Positions 1 through 9,199 are shown, counted from the stretch's first letter. The stretch is 64,000 nucleotides of DNA from UBA8949 sp942493365 (GCA_942493365.1 OW818697.1:558001-622000), one strand, 5' to 3'. Made by a program: numbers and translations. The notes: generated from the letters alone by a model not told the origin.

Positions 1-455
1 AGGGGATTCCCTTCGTTGTCGACCGTCATCCGTTCACACTCGATCAGACGACCGTCAATGCCGCAGATGCCGATGGCCTTGGCGCCGCTCTGGCCGAGCC
101 GGGCGACGATCTCTTTGTTGGTCTTGCCGACCAGCACCATCTGGGCGACCGACATGGTCTGTTCATCGGTCACCCGCAGGCCTTGGCGAAATTCTGACTG
201 GATGGCCAGGCGGTCGAGCATATCGTTGATATCCGGGCCACCGCCGTGCACGAGCACTGGGTTGATGCCAATAAATTTGAGCAAGGTCAGATCGGCGATG
301 ACGTGATTTTTCAGTTCATCGTTGACCATAGCGTTGCCGCCGTATTTGATGACCACCGTCTTGCCGGCCAGGCTTTGAATATAGGGCAGCGCCTCAATCA
401 GGATCTCGGCTTTGGCGATGATGTTTTGCATTTCGTCGATTTTTAAGTTTTCCAT
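1..455 (-). CDS. argB: Acetylglutamate kinase, N-terminal part (cut by window start)
   Basis: Phosphorylates N-acetylglutamate in the cytoplasm, the second committed step of arginine synthesis. The reverse strand from the ATG at 455-453 reads an amino-acid-kinase start: KTVVIKYGGNAM (the phosphate-binding KYGG loop) near residue 30, VLVHGGGPDIN near residue 70 (the acetylglutamate-binding glycine turn) and VGKTNKEIV near residue 120. A GGAG ribosome site lies just upstream (461-470). About 151 residues are visible of a usual 280-300; the rest lies beyond the window. It follows argC by 27 bases on the same strand, so the two are probably one transcript. Identification is secure from the motifs. 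Confidence 0.95.
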   Translation of the reverse strand, partial: MENLKIDEMQNIIAKAEILIEALPYIQSLAGKTVVIKYGGNAMVNDELKNHVIADLTLLKFIGINPVLVHGGGPDINDMLDRLAIQSEFRQGLRVTDEQTMSVAQMVLVGKTNKEIVARLGQSGAKAIGICGIDGRLIECERMTVDNEGNP

Positions 456-482
456 TTTGCGTCTCCTTCGAAGAAAGTGCGG

Positions 483-1538
483 TTAGATTGCCGCCCCAGG
501 CAGATCGAGCCCCTGGATTTCCGACAGCCCGGCCATCAGGTTCAGGGCCTGCACAGCCTGCGCTGCTGCGCCTTTGCCGAGGTTATCAATGGCTGACAGC
601 ACCTTGACTTTGCCCGTGCGACTGTCGGAAAAGACCGCTAAATCAGCAAAATTGGTGTATGTGACGTTTTTAGTTTCTGGAACGGTGCCATGCGGCATCA
701 GGCGAATGAAATACTCGGAGGAGTAGGCCTTTTGGAACAGGGCTGACAACCCAGCTGGGTCAACGCCGGGTAGCAGGTCAGCATAGACGGTGGCCAGCAT
801 GCCCCGTTTCATCGGCGCTAAATGCGGCGTGAAGGTGACGGCCAGTGGTTCGTTACTGCCGGTCAGCAAGCCAGCCTCCTGTTCGATTTCGCTCGTGTGC
901 CGGTGACCGACGACACCGTAGGCCTTGAAACTGTCATCGGTTTCACAGAAGGAATAAGCCAGGTCAGCCTTGCGCCCGGCGCCGCTGACGCCCGAAACCG
1001 CGTCAATGACAATGCCCTCCGTGCGGATGACGCCAGCTTGCAGTAGTGGCTTGAGCGCCAGAATCGAGCAGGTCGGGTAACAGCCGGGATTGGCCACCAG
1101 CCGCGCCTTGGCGATTTTGTCGCGATAAAGCTCCGGCAACCCGTAAACTGCTTCTGCCAGCAGATCCGGCCGCGGGTGACTGAGCTTGTAAGCCTTTTCG
1201 TAAACAGCAACATCTCGGTAGCGGAAATCGCCGCTGTGGTCCAGCACCTTGACGCCGCGATCCAGCAGCTCCGGCACCACGGCCGCCGAGATGCCGTGCG
1301 GCAGCGCGGTGATGACCAGATCGCAGTTGGCGGCCAGATCATCGACATCCATCACGGTCAGCTTGAGGTCAACCAGCCGCGCAAAGGCCGGATAGACCTC
1401 AGCGAACTGCTTGCCGGCATAGCTCTGCGAAACCAGGCGGGTCAGCTGAAAACTCGGGTGGCGCGACAGCAGGCGCACCAGTTCGATCCCGACATAACCG
1501 GTCGCTCCGATAATTCCAACGCTCAATCCCTGTTTCAT
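483..1538 (-). CDS. argC: N-acetyl-gamma-glutamyl-phosphate reductase
   Basis: NADPH-dependent reduction of N-acetylglutamyl phosphate to the semialdehyde, third step of arginine synthesis. The protein is 351 residues. It opens with the Rossmann fingerprint GIIGATGYVG (residues 8-17) and has the catalytic cysteine in NPGCYPT (Cys153). The open frame runs further upstream to 1637, but the ATG at 1538 is chosen because it has an AAGAGGTG ribosome site and gives the normal family N-terminus; the upstream extension has no family resemblance. It is the first gene of an argC-argB unit, with a promoter and ARG-box-like operator within 70 bases upstream. Confidence 0.97.
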   Translation of the reverse strand: MKQGLSVGIIGATGYVGIELVRLLSRHPSFQLTRLVSQSYAGKQFAEVYPAFARLVDLKLTVMDVDDLAANCDLVITALPHGISAAVVPELLDRGVKVLDHSGDFRYRDVAVYEKAYKLSHPRPDLLAEAVYGLPELYRDKIAKARLVANPGCYPTCSILALKPLLQAGVIRTEGIVIDAVSGVSGAGRKADLAYSFCETDDSFKAYGVVGHRHTSEIEQEAGLLTGSNEPLAVTFTPHLAPMKRGMLATVYADLLPGVDPAGLSALFQKAYSSEYFIRLMPHGTVPETKNVTYTNFADLAVFSDSRTGKVKVLSAIDNLGKGAAAQAVQALNLMAGLSEIQGLDLPGAAI

Positions 1539-1572
1539 CGCTACACACCTCTTTTGAATAATTATTAATAAA

Positions 1573-1606
1573 AATGAATTATAATGCAATCGCACCAAGA
1601 ACGCAA
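1573..1606 (-). promoter_or_regulatory. Arginine-repressor (ArgR/AhrC) box over the argC promoter
   Basis: AATGAATTATAATGCAAT at 1573-1590 matches 15 of 18 positions of the Bacillus-type ARG box (CATGAATAAAAATKCAAK). Read on the minus strand the same bases contain a perfect TATAAT (1583-1578), with a weak TTGCGT -35 (1606-1601) at 17-base spacing. Repressor binding here would cover the -10. A second TATAAT lies at 1642-1637 but lacks a convincing -35. The argR gene itself is not in the window. Confidence 0.65.
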
Positions 1607-1642
1607 GCTCCAGAAATGGACCTCGCTGCTGATACAATTATA

Positions 1643-1942
1643 CAACGAAAGAGGGAACAGCGTCCTGCCAATGCCAAGAAAAAGAATAGAGACGCAAATT
1701 TAAGCTAAAACCGATAAAATAGATAAAGCACCTCGAGGCCTTTTGTTCTCAATGCCAAATAGACATTGAAGACCAATCTGGAACCCATAGGATTTTGTAC
1801 AGTTCTTCATAGTGAGAATTACTTACTCAAGTCGCGGTATTAATTACCATTCACATTCCTGAAGCACACCGAACGACACTGTCTTCACCACCCCCTAGTA
1901 TTACTCTTACCTTTCATTTTTGTTCAAGTTCTGGTCATTGTC
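1643..1942. other. Intergenic stretch between argC and the regulator gene
   Basis: No coding frame with family resemblance or a ribosome site is seen here. The only notable element is 1881-1903, which resembles the joined ends of the IS110 element found at 10.3-11.8 kb (see findings). Confidence 0.5.
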
Positions 1943-1971
1943 TTGAAACATCATCCTGAACAATATAAGAT
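1943..1971 (+). promoter_or_regulatory. Probable promoter of the PucR/CdaR-type regulator gene
   Basis: TTGAAA (1943-1948) and TAAGAT (1966-1971) are separated by 17 bases, in an AT-rich stretch about 50 bases before the regulator's start. The -10 is only a partial match (4 of 6). Confidence 0.4.
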
Positions 1972-2019
1972 AAGATAATATATGATTTACTATTTATGCC
2001 GAACGGAAGGTGTCCTGCT

Positions 2020-3129
2020 GTGGAAGAATTGAAAAAGTGCATGAAAGAGGCAGCTGGCTTTTTGGACCGCGTGGCCGGTGTCCAAGATGCTGACGGCGTC
2101 ATCATCGCCTGCACGGATGAAAACCAGGAAGGCATAGAGGATGCGGTTGCTCGTATTGCGCTGACCGCGGAGGAAAGTGTTGTCATCGCCGGCAATCGAA
2201 CTTACCTCAAACTCCTGTTGAACGATAAAGTCGGCACCTTGTGTTTTGTTGACGGCATCGACGCCGTAGCCAGAAACTACCTTGAACTCCTGACGCATTG
2301 GATCGCTGCGGCTCTCAAGCAGCGCAATTCCGACGCCGACTGTGATGCGTTTCTCAAGAACGTCCTGCTGGAGAACGAACTGCCGGGTGACATTCCACTC
2401 AAGGCGCGCGAATTCAAGATCCCCTATTCCAATCAACGGCTGGCATATTTGATTCGTATCGAACAAGCCGAAGAGATTGATTGCCTGGAAATCCTGCAAA
2501 ATCTGTTTCCCGATCGGCGGACCAGTTTTGTTCTGGCCATGGACGAGGAAAACATTGTCCTGCTGACCGATTATCCGCGCGAGGGACCGGCTCAGATCGA
2601 CAACATGGCCAGCCTGATATTGGATAACCTGAACGCTGAGTCGATGGCCAAAGTTCGCATTGGTATCGGCATGGCGGCCGAAACGCTCAAAGACGCAGCC
2701 AAATCCTATCGCGAGGCGTCTTTGGCGCTGACCGTCGGCAGCATCTTCGAGAGCGATGCCTATGTCATGCGCTATGACAAGCTCGGTCTGGGGCGTCTGA
2801 TTTACCAACTGCCGCCAACACTTTGCCATATGTTTCTCGACGAGGTCTTCCCAGCGGGCGCCTATGAATCACTGGATAGCGAAACGCTGCTGACCATCTC
2901 GAAATTTTTCGAAAACAACTTAAATGGCAGCGAGACCTCGCGCCAGTTGTTTGTCCATCGCAACACCCTAGTCTATCGGTTGGACAAGGTGCAGAAGATG
3001 ACCCAGTTGGATCTGCGCAGCTTCGATGATGCCGTGCTCTTCAAGCTGGCTTCGATGGTACGCAAGTATCTCGAAAAGCAGGACAAGGGATCGTTGAAAG
3101 CGTCCAGCGGCAAATGGTGGCACAATTGA
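2020..3129 (+). CDS. PucR/CdaR-type transcriptional regulator
   Basis: Probable DNA-binding regulator of about 369 residues. The last 60 residues form the helix-turn-helix typical of PucR and CdaR proteins: FFENNLNGSETSRQLFVHRN followed by TLVYRLDKVQ, with LFVHRNTLVYRL the recognition helix. The central part resembles the GGDEF-like sensor fold of this family (KVRIGIGMAAETLKDAAKSY); the first 100 residues are not recognised. The GTG at 2020 is preferred because GGAAGGTG precedes it by 7 bases; the in-frame ATG at 1996 has no ribosome site. It ends 36 bases before ftsE and could be cotranscribed with it. The inducer cannot be read from the sequence, and carbohydrate-diacid control should not be assumed. 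Confidence 0.85.
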   Translation: MEELKKCMKEAAGFLDRVAGVQDADGVIIACTDENQEGIEDAVARIALTAEESVVIAGNRTYLKLLLNDKVGTLCFVDGIDAVARNYLELLTHWIAAALKQRNSDADCDAFLKNVLLENELPGDIPLKAREFKIPYSNQRLAYLIRIEQAEEIDCLEILQNLFPDRRTSFVLAMDEENIVLLTDYPREGPAQIDNMASLILDNLNAESMAKVRIGIGMAAETLKDAAKSYREASLALTVGSIFESDAYVMRYDKLGLGRLIYQLPPTLCHMFLDEVFPAGAYESLDSETLLTISKFFENNLNGSETSRQLFVHRNTLVYRLDKVQKMTQLDLRSFDDAVLFKLASMVRKYLEKQDKGSLKASSGKWWHN

Positions 3130-3165
3130 AGTCTGATTTCGTCGAATCCGCAGGGAGGTTTTGCC

Positions 3166-3993
3166 TTGATTGAATTCAACAATGTATCGATGGCCTATCA
3201 GACAGGCACCATCGCACTCAAAAACGTCACGTTTTCGATTCAGGACGGTGAGTTCGTCTTCATCATCGGGCGCAGCGGCGCCGGCAAATCGACGCTGATC
3301 AAGCTGTTGACCTGCGAAGAAAAACCCTCGGAAGGCCAGGTGCTGATCGACGATTTTGATATCACCCGCATCCGCCGCAGCCTGGTGCCCTATTTGCGTC
3401 GCAACATTGGCATGGTTTTCCAGGACTTTCGTCTGATCCATACCAAAACTGTTTTTGAAAACGTCGCCTTCGCCATGGAAATCGTCGGTTGCGCCCGCAA
3501 GACGGTGCGTCGGCGCGTGCCGATCGTACTCAGCATTGTCGGCCTGCGCGACAAGGCCAACGCCCGTCCCAAAGAATTGTCCGGCGGTGAGCAGCAGCGC
3601 GTGGCCATCGCGCGCGCCATGGTCAACAACCCGATGCTGATTCTGGCCGACGAGCCGACCGGCAATCTTGACCCGACCAACAGCGAGGCCGTCATGGCGC
3701 TGCTCGAAGAAGTCAACCGCAGCGGTACAACCGTCGTGATCTGCACCCACGACCGCGAGCTGGTCGATCGCATGAAAAAACGCGTGGTCGAAATCGACGA
3801 TGGCTGCCTGGTCCGCGATGACAGCATTGGCGGCTACGCCCAAGCTTCGTCGGGCAACCTCGAAAGACGCAGGGATTCGGTGGCGCCGGAGCTGGCAGTC
3901 GGTCTGAGAAATCGTCGTTCGACCGATGTGCGACCGGCTGAGGTACGTCCGTCAGACTTTCCGGTTACCCTCGACACGGAGGGCGAATCATGA
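3166..3993 (+). CDS. ftsE: Cell-division ATP-binding protein FtsE
   Basis: ATPase of the FtsEX complex, which couples cytoplasmic ATP hydrolysis to activation of cell-wall hydrolases outside the membrane. The 275-residue protein has Walker A GRSGAGKST (35-43), the signature LSGGEQQR (about 138-145), Walker B with LADEPTGNLD (about 160-169), and the switch histidine in CTHD. It is about 50 residues longer than typical FtsE, with a charged Arg/Asp-rich C-terminal tail. Translation starts at a TTG (3166) behind GGGAGG. The stop overlaps the ftsX start (ATGA), so the two are translationally coupled. Confidence 0.95.
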   Translation: MIEFNNVSMAYQTGTIALKNVTFSIQDGEFVFIIGRSGAGKSTLIKLLTCEEKPSEGQVLIDDFDITRIRRSLVPYLRRNIGMVFQDFRLIHTKTVFENVAFAMEIVGCARKTVRRRVPIVLSIVGLRDKANARPKELSGGEQQRVAIARAMVNNPMLILADEPTGNLDPTNSEAVMALLEEVNRSGTTVVICTHDRELVDRMKKRVVEIDDGCLVRDDSIGGYAQASSGNLERRRDSVAPELAVGLRNRRSTDVRPAEVRPSDFPVTLDTEGES

Positions 3994-4880
3994 AACTGAT
4001 TCTCATTCGCCAGACGGTTCTGGAGGGGCTAAAAAGCATCATTCGTCATCCGCTTGTCACCATGGCGTCGATCAGCACGATTGCCCTGATGCTCATCATG
4101 CTGGGCGCTTTCACCGTCTTTTCAATCAACGCCCGTCATATTACGATCGCCGCTGGACAACAGCCGCCCATCGAAATCATTATGGAAAACAATGTGCCCC
4201 AGGCTGAACTCACGTCACTCGACGAGGTGCTGGCCAATGACGAAACGGTTGTTGCCTTTGAGCAGTTCACACCACAAGAAAACTTCGACAAATTCAAAGC
4301 AACGATGGAAAACTCTGATCTTTTCGAGGATTTTCCCGTCGAGAACATTCCCTATACCTATACGGTTCGTCTGACCGATCCGACCCTCGGCGAGCAGTTC
4401 CAAGCCCGAATCAACGGCCAGCCGGGCGTTCTCAAGGTCAAGCTGGAACTGACGGTCATGACCTTCCTCAGTGATGCCATCGTCTGGGTCAATTACGCGA
4501 CACTGATCGTCTTCATTTTGCTCAGCGTAATCGCCTTCTTTATTATTTCGAACATGGTGCGCGTGGCGGTTTTTGCCCGCGGCGAAGAAATCAACATCAT
4601 GAAATACGTTGGCGCGACCAACTGGTACATTCGCGTTCCGTATATTATCGAAGGCGCTTTGGTTGGCATTGTCGGTGCAGTCGTCGCCTGGCTGATCACC
4701 TTGCTGACTTATGAGGCAATCTTTGAGGCGCTAATGGCGGGGATCAGCGAAACCGACTTTTTGACCATGGTTCCATTACCGGACATTTCACCGATTGTAC
4801 TCCTGATCAATCTGGCGATCGGCGTCGGCGTCGGCGCCCTGGGCAGTGCAGTCTCGGTTCGACACCACATCCACGTTTGA
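3990..4880 (+). CDS. ftsX: Cell-division permease FtsX
   Basis: Membrane partner of FtsE, 296 residues. One membrane helix lies near residues 22-46, followed by a large extracellular loop (about 50-165) that in this family binds the cell-wall hydrolase or its adaptor. Three more helices follow: TLIVFILLSVIAFFIISNM near 172-192, the stretch IIEGALVGIVGAVVAWLI near 217-235, and the last near 268-288. The cytoplasmic segment GEEINIMKYVGATNWYIRVP is the hallmark of FtsX. The neighbouring M23 hydrolase is the obvious candidate for activation by its extracellular loop. Confidence 0.95.
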   Translation: MKLILIRQTVLEGLKSIIRHPLVTMASISTIALMLIMLGAFTVFSINARHITIAAGQQPPIEIIMENNVPQAELTSLDEVLANDETVVAFEQFTPQENFDKFKATMENSDLFEDFPVENIPYTYTVRLTDPTLGEQFQARINGQPGVLKVKLELTVMTFLSDAIVWVNYATLIVFILLSVIAFFIISNMVRVAVFARGEEINIMKYVGATNWYIRVPYIIEGALVGIVGAVVAWLITLLTYEAIFEALMAGISETDFLTMVPLPDISPIVLLINLAIGVGVGALGSAVSVRHHIHV

Positions 4881-4894
4881 CAGGAGGAATCCCC

Positions 4895-6112
4895 ATGACC
4901 GAAAATATCTTGATAAAATCCAAGTCACGCAAGCTGTTGAAAGTAGCCGCATTGTTGCTGGTTTTCAGCCTGATTCTGCAGGTCAGCTTAGCGCCGCAAA
5001 TCATTCGCGTGGCGGCTTCGACGACCAGTCAGGAGCTCCAGGAAGCCAAAGCCCGGCAAGCGGCGCTGGCCGCTGAAAAGGCCAGATTGGCCGCGCAGAA
5101 CAAGCAGCTCAGTCAAACAGTCACCGAGTTGTCCGGCCAGTTGGCCTGGCTGAATTCCCGGACAGAGGAACAGAAGCAGCTCTTTGCGGAAAAATCGATC
5201 CAGCTCGAAGCCGCGATTTCTGCATCAGAAGCGGCTTACAGCGCCTACCTGAAATCCGAGGAAGACCTGAAAGCCAAGCAGGTCCAATATGCTGAGCGAG
5301 TCAGGACAATGTTCGAACACCAGCAACGATCGATTCTCGAGGTATTCCTCAAATCCAATAGTCTGCAAGGGTTTTTCACCACACTGGATTTTATGGCCAT
5401 CGTGGCCGACACCGATCAGCAGATGATTGAAGAGCTCCAAGCGGCCAAAGACGACGCGGCCTTAAAGCGCGATCAGGCCAAGCAGGTTGCCGCCGATATG
5501 GAAGTCGTCGTGAAGCAGATTGAGGCCGACATGGCCAAACTGAAAGCTGACGCCGAAGCGACCCAGGCTGATATGAATCAAGCGCAGTTGAAACTGGACA
5601 CGCAGGAACAGGCTGAGGACGCTCTGTATCAGGAATCCCTGGTTATCGCGGCGCTGGTCACAACTTTGCAGAAAAAATATGACGCCGAACAATACGCCGG
5701 TGGCTGGTATTGGCCCTATCCAGGCGACAAAACGGTCTACTCGGGGTACGGGATGCGCTACCATCCGATTTACCATTCCTACCGCTTCCATTCCGGCGTT
5801 GACCTCGGCGGCACCTATGGCAACCCAGTAGTTGCCACACGCACCGGCACGGTCATCCTGGTGCGCAACCCGGTTCAAGGCCGCAACACGGGCGGCTCCG
5901 GCTATGGCAATTACATTGTCATTGACCATGGCGACGGATTCGCGACCCTTTATGCGCACTTAAAACAAACTCTGGTCGTAAAAGATCAACAGGTCAATAT
6001 CGGCGAACGAATCGGCTTATGTGGCAGCACGGGCACTTCCACCGGCCCGCATCTGCATTTTGAAATCATCAAGAACGGAGCCACCGTCGATCCGACCAAA
6101 TACATCAAATAA
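4895..6112 (+). CDS. Secreted coiled-coil M23 peptidoglycan endopeptidase (EnvC/PcsB-like role)
   Basis: Cell-wall hydrolase or hydrolase activator of 405 residues. A hydrophobic export segment spans about residues 12-38. Two coiled-coil stretches rich in Ala, Glu, Lys and Gln follow (about 40-130 and 165-240). The C-terminal M23 domain (about 285-405) has HSGVDLGG (zinc His and Asp), YGNYIVIDHGDG and the final GPHLHFEI zinc histidines, so the zinc site appears intact. The ATG at 4895 is preferred over the upstream in-frame TTG because AGGAGG sits 7 bases before it. Coiled coil plus M23 next to ftsEX is the arrangement of proteins directly controlled by FtsEX, but that role is inferred here from context. 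Confidence 0.9.
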   Translation: MTENILIKSKSRKLLKVAALLLVFSLILQVSLAPQIIRVAASTTSQELQEAKARQAALAAEKARLAAQNKQLSQTVTELSGQLAWLNSRTEEQKQLFAEKSIQLEAAISASEAAYSAYLKSEEDLKAKQVQYAERVRTMFEHQQRSILEVFLKSNSLQGFFTTLDFMAIVADTDQQMIEELQAAKDDAALKRDQAKQVAADMEVVVKQIEADMAKLKADAEATQADMNQAQLKLDTQEQAEDALYQESLVIAALVTTLQKKYDAEQYAGGWYWPYPGDKTVYSGYGMRYHPIYHSYRFHSGVDLGGTYGNPVVATRTGTVILVRNPVQGRNTGGSGYGNYIVIDHGDGFATLYAHLKQTLVVKDQQVNIGERIGLCGSTGTSTGPHLHFEIIKNGATVDPTKYIK

Positions 6113-6150
6113 CTTTCAGGCTGCGGCCTAACAGAAAGCGAGCACAACCC

Positions 6151-7461
6151 ATGAGCGACCCTTATACCAACACCAACTTCACACCGGCTTTCGCACCGGC
6201 GCCAAAAAAGACATCAAATGCGGTCAATCAAGTGTTGATCATTTTGATCACGGCTGTCCTGACCTTTGCCATCACCGCAAGCATTGGCACTGTCTATTTG
6301 AACGCCATCCCCAAAGAGACGGTGGAGGTTTCACCCAATGTGCTGAGTTTCGACAGCAAAGTGGATACCGCGGCGGCCGTGGCAAAATTTCGAGAAGCCT
6401 ACAACTACCTGGATGAGAATTATTATCAGGATCTCACCGATGCCCAGATCATCGAGGCGATGACCAGCGGCATGATTGATCAAATCGGCAGCCGGTACAC
6501 CATGTATTTGTCGGCCGAAGAAAACAGCAGCCTCACCGAAAGCATGAGCGGCGAGTACGTGGGCATTGGCGCAATGGTGTCCATGAATAAAAACAATTAC
6601 GTCGAGATCACCGAGGTGATCGCCAACAGCCCGGCCGCTGAAGCCGGCATTCAGGTCGGCGATATTTTTGTCAAGGTTGACGATACAGATGTCTCGACCG
6701 TCGAAACCATCGAGGCCGTCGCTGCACTCGTCAAGGGTACGGCCGGTACGAAAGTAAAACTGGTTATGTATCGTCCGTCCGAGTCGCGTGATATCGAATT
6801 GACGGTGACTCGGCGCCGGATCGAAGCGGTCAGCGTCACCAGCCGGATGCTCAATGCCACCACTGGCTATGTGCAGATCCGTGAATTTTCGGTCGGCGTT
6901 TCGAAGAAATTCAAAGCAGCCGTCGATAGCATGATCGAGCAGGGCGCGACCAATATCGTGTTTGACCTGCGCAACAATTCCGGCGGCTTGGCAAACGAAG
7001 TGATCGACATGCTGGATTATCTGCTGCCGGAAACCACCATCGCGACCATTAAAGGGCGCAAGGATGGCAAACCCTATGAAGTAACCTGGGATTCAGAAGC
7101 CTCGATGGGCGTGCCGGCTGACATGCGTTATGCCATCCTGATCAATGATAGCACAGCCAGTGCGTCGGAGCTTTTCTCCGGTTGCCTGCGTGACCTGGGC
7201 AAGGCTGTTTTGATCGGCGAGAAGTCCTTTGGCAAGGGCTCCGGAACACAAACCTATGAATTGGATGATGGCTCCGCCATCAACGTTACGACATTCCTGT
7301 ATTATCTGCCGGGCGGCGACTGCATTGAAGAGATTGGTCTGACCCCCGCCGTCGAAGTCAGCCTGCCGGCAGAAGCAGCAAGCTTGTCGATATATCAGTT
7401 GACACCTGAACAAGACACCCAGCTTGCTGCCGCAATCAGCAACCTGGCCAACTCCCACTGA
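6151..7461 (+). CDS. Carboxyl-terminal processing protease (S41 family)
   Basis: Membrane-anchored serine protease of 436 residues acting outside the membrane. A single N-terminal helix lies at about 25-50. A PDZ domain (about 120-205) contains SPAAEAGIQVGDIFVKVDD. The S41 catalytic domain has FDLRNNSGG, the nucleophile serine in STASASELF and the general-base lysine in GEKSFGKGSGTQ, all intact. Families of this type trim or degrade envelope proteins. It follows the M23 hydrolase by 38 bases, which fits a joint role in wall remodelling, though the substrate is unknown. Confidence 0.93.
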   Translation: MSDPYTNTNFTPAFAPAPKKTSNAVNQVLIILITAVLTFAITASIGTVYLNAIPKETVEVSPNVLSFDSKVDTAAAVAKFREAYNYLDENYYQDLTDAQIIEAMTSGMIDQIGSRYTMYLSAEENSSLTESMSGEYVGIGAMVSMNKNNYVEITEVIANSPAAEAGIQVGDIFVKVDDTDVSTVETIEAVAALVKGTAGTKVKLVMYRPSESRDIELTVTRRRIEAVSVTSRMLNATTGYVQIREFSVGVSKKFKAAVDSMIEQGATNIVFDLRNNSGGLANEVIDMLDYLLPETTIATIKGRKDGKPYEVTWDSEASMGVPADMRYAILINDSTASASELFSGCLRDLGKAVLIGEKSFGKGSGTQTYELDDGSAINVTTFLYYLPGGDCIEEIGLTPAVEVSLPAEAASLSIYQLTPEQDTQLAAAISNLANSH

Positions 7462-7472
7462 TCAAGGCCGTC

Positions 7473-8285
7473 ATGAAACAAACATATCACGACCTGGCCC
7501 GGGTATACGACGAATTGCAGCAGGACATCGATTCTGCTGTCTGGGCCGACTACATCCAACAACTGGAAACCCTGCACAGCCGGCGGTCAGGGCGCGGCGA
7601 CGGCCAGGACGGACGCACGCTCCTCCTCGATTTGGGCTGCGGCACCGGCAGTTTTTGCCTAGAAATGGCGCGCCGCGGCTACGACCCGATCGGCATTGAC
7701 GCCTCGGCCAGCATGCTGGATCAGGCGCGTCAAAAAGCTGGCGAGCAAACGGCCGACGGCCAGCCTGCCAGCCTGTTTCTGCAACAGGATATCAGCCGTT
7801 TCGAACTGTTCGGTACCGTCGACCTAATCGTCTGCCTGCTCGATACCGTCAATCATCTCACCCGCGTGACGCAGGTTGCGCGCCTGTTTCGGCTTTGTGC
7901 CAATTACCTCAATTCCGGCGGCCTGCTGGTTTTCGACGTCGCCACCCGCCGCCACCTGAGCCGAACGCTGGGCGGCCAGATCTTCTTTCAGGATCAGCCG
8001 GATTATTCGCTTTTCTGGCAAAACAACTTTCAGGCGCGCAGCGGCATCAGCCGCTCGGAGCTGACGCTGTTCAGCCGCCAACCGGACAACACCTACAAAC
8101 GCTCGGATGAAATCATCACGGAGCGCTACTACAGCCCCCGCGAAATTCGCCGCTGGGTGACCGCGGCCGGACTGGAAATGGTTGCCCACTTGGGCGATCT
8201 ATCCCTCAAACCGCCCAAGCCAACGCAAGAACGTCACTTTTATGTGGCGCGCAAACCAATAGAACCAGGGGACGCAAAGATATGA
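7473..8285 (+). CDS. Class I SAM-dependent methyltransferase
   Basis: Methyltransferase of 270 residues with the SAM-binding motif LLLDLGCGTGSF near residues 51-62, the acidic ribose contact GIDASASMLDQAR about 25 residues later, and DLIVCLLDTVNHL as motif III. The substrate cannot be told from the sequence. The family is widespread in Clostridia near cell-envelope genes and hslO. The start ATG lies 11 bases after the protease stop, and the stop overlaps the hslO start (ATGA), implying coupled translation. Confidence 0.85.
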   Translation: MKQTYHDLARVYDELQQDIDSAVWADYIQQLETLHSRRSGRGDGQDGRTLLLDLGCGTGSFCLEMARRGYDPIGIDASASMLDQARQKAGEQTADGQPASLFLQQDISRFELFGTVDLIVCLLDTVNHLTRVTQVARLFRLCANYLNSGGLLVFDVATRRHLSRTLGGQIFFQDQPDYSLFWQNNFQARSGISRSELTLFSRQPDNTYKRSDEIITERYYSPREIRRWVTAAGLEMVAHLGDLSLKPPKPTQERHFYVARKPIEPGDAKI

Positions 8286-9199
8286 ACTTTACCGATAATG
8301 GCGACGATTATATTGTCCGGGCCACTGCGCTGAAGGGCGCCGTCCGCGCGTTCGCCTGCCGGACAACCGCTATCTGCCGCGAGGCCGCGCGATTGCACCA
8401 GCTGTCGCCGCTGGCCGCCGCCGCGCTGGGGCGCCTGATGAGTGGTGTGCTGATGCTGACCCAGGACCTCAAGCGGACGGAAGACTCGATCACGGCTATC
8501 ATCCAGGGCGACGGCCCGTTGCAGGGCCTGACCGTGATCGGCGAGGGCGACGCCACCGTGCGCGGCCTGGTCGTGCAGCCGGTGGTCGAGACGCATTACC
8601 TCAGCCCCGGCAAACTCGACGTCGGCTCGGCGGTCGGCGAAGGCACTTTGACCATCACCCGCGACATGGGCCTCAAGGAACCTTACACCGGCCGGGTTCG
8701 CCTGGTCTCCGGCGAAATTGCCGAGGACCTGACCTATTACTTGGCCGTTTCCGAGCAGATTCCGACTGCCGTCAGCCTGGGCGTCAAGATGGACCGCGAA
8801 GGCGTGCTGCTGGCCGGCGGCCTGATGGTGCAGCTGATGCCCGATGCCGGTGACGAGGTCGCCGAGTATCTGGAAAGGCGCGTCGCCGGATTTCCCGAGA
8901 TCACCCATCTGATGTCCGAAGGCTTCAACCCGCACCAACTGCTTGACCTCTTGCTCGGTGACCCCGATATCCAGTACAATGATGTGACACCCTGTTTCTA
9001 CCGTTGCCACTGCTCCCGCGACCGCATGGCACGCAACCTGATCACCCTGGGCCGCAGCGAGCTGGCCGAACTGGCCGCTGATCCGGCCGGCATCAATCTG
9101 GAATGCCATTTCTGCAGCCAGCACTACCATTTTGATCAGCGCGAAATTTCGGAACTGTTGAAAAATCTGCCCCCACCTACAAAGGAGGAGCTCCCATGA
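8282..9199 (+). CDS. hslO: Redox-regulated chaperone Hsp33
   Basis: Cytoplasmic holdase chaperone that is switched on when its zinc-bound cysteines are oxidised. The protein is 305 residues, close to the usual length. The N-terminal domain has the family features RTTAICREAARLHQLSPLA and GRVRLVSGEIAEDLTYYLAVSEQ (two overlapping blocks). The C-terminal zinc centre has both expected pairs, CHC followed by SRDRM and CHFC followed by SQHYHF. It is flanked by ATGA overlaps on both sides, so its level is tied to the methyltransferase and deacetylase genes. Confidence 0.96.
   Translation: MNFTDNGDDYIVRATALKGAVRAFACRTTAICREAARLHQLSPLAAAALGRLMSGVLMLTQDLKRTEDSITAIIQGDGPLQGLTVIGEGDATVRGLVVQPVVETHYLSPGKLDVGSAVGEGTLTITRDMGLKEPYTGRVRLVSGEIAEDLTYYLAVSEQIPTAVSLGVKMDREGVLLAGGLMVQLMPDAGDEVAEYLERRVAGFPEITHLMSEGFNPHQLLDLLLGDPDIQYNDVTPCFYRCHCSRDRMARNLITLGRSELAELAADPAGINLECHFCSQHYHFDQREISELLKNLPPPTKEELP

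Noticed and set aside
1539..1637. N-terminal extension of ArgC to 1637
   Set aside because: The extension covers the promoter and ARG box, has no family match, and a good ribosome site precedes the ATG at 1538.
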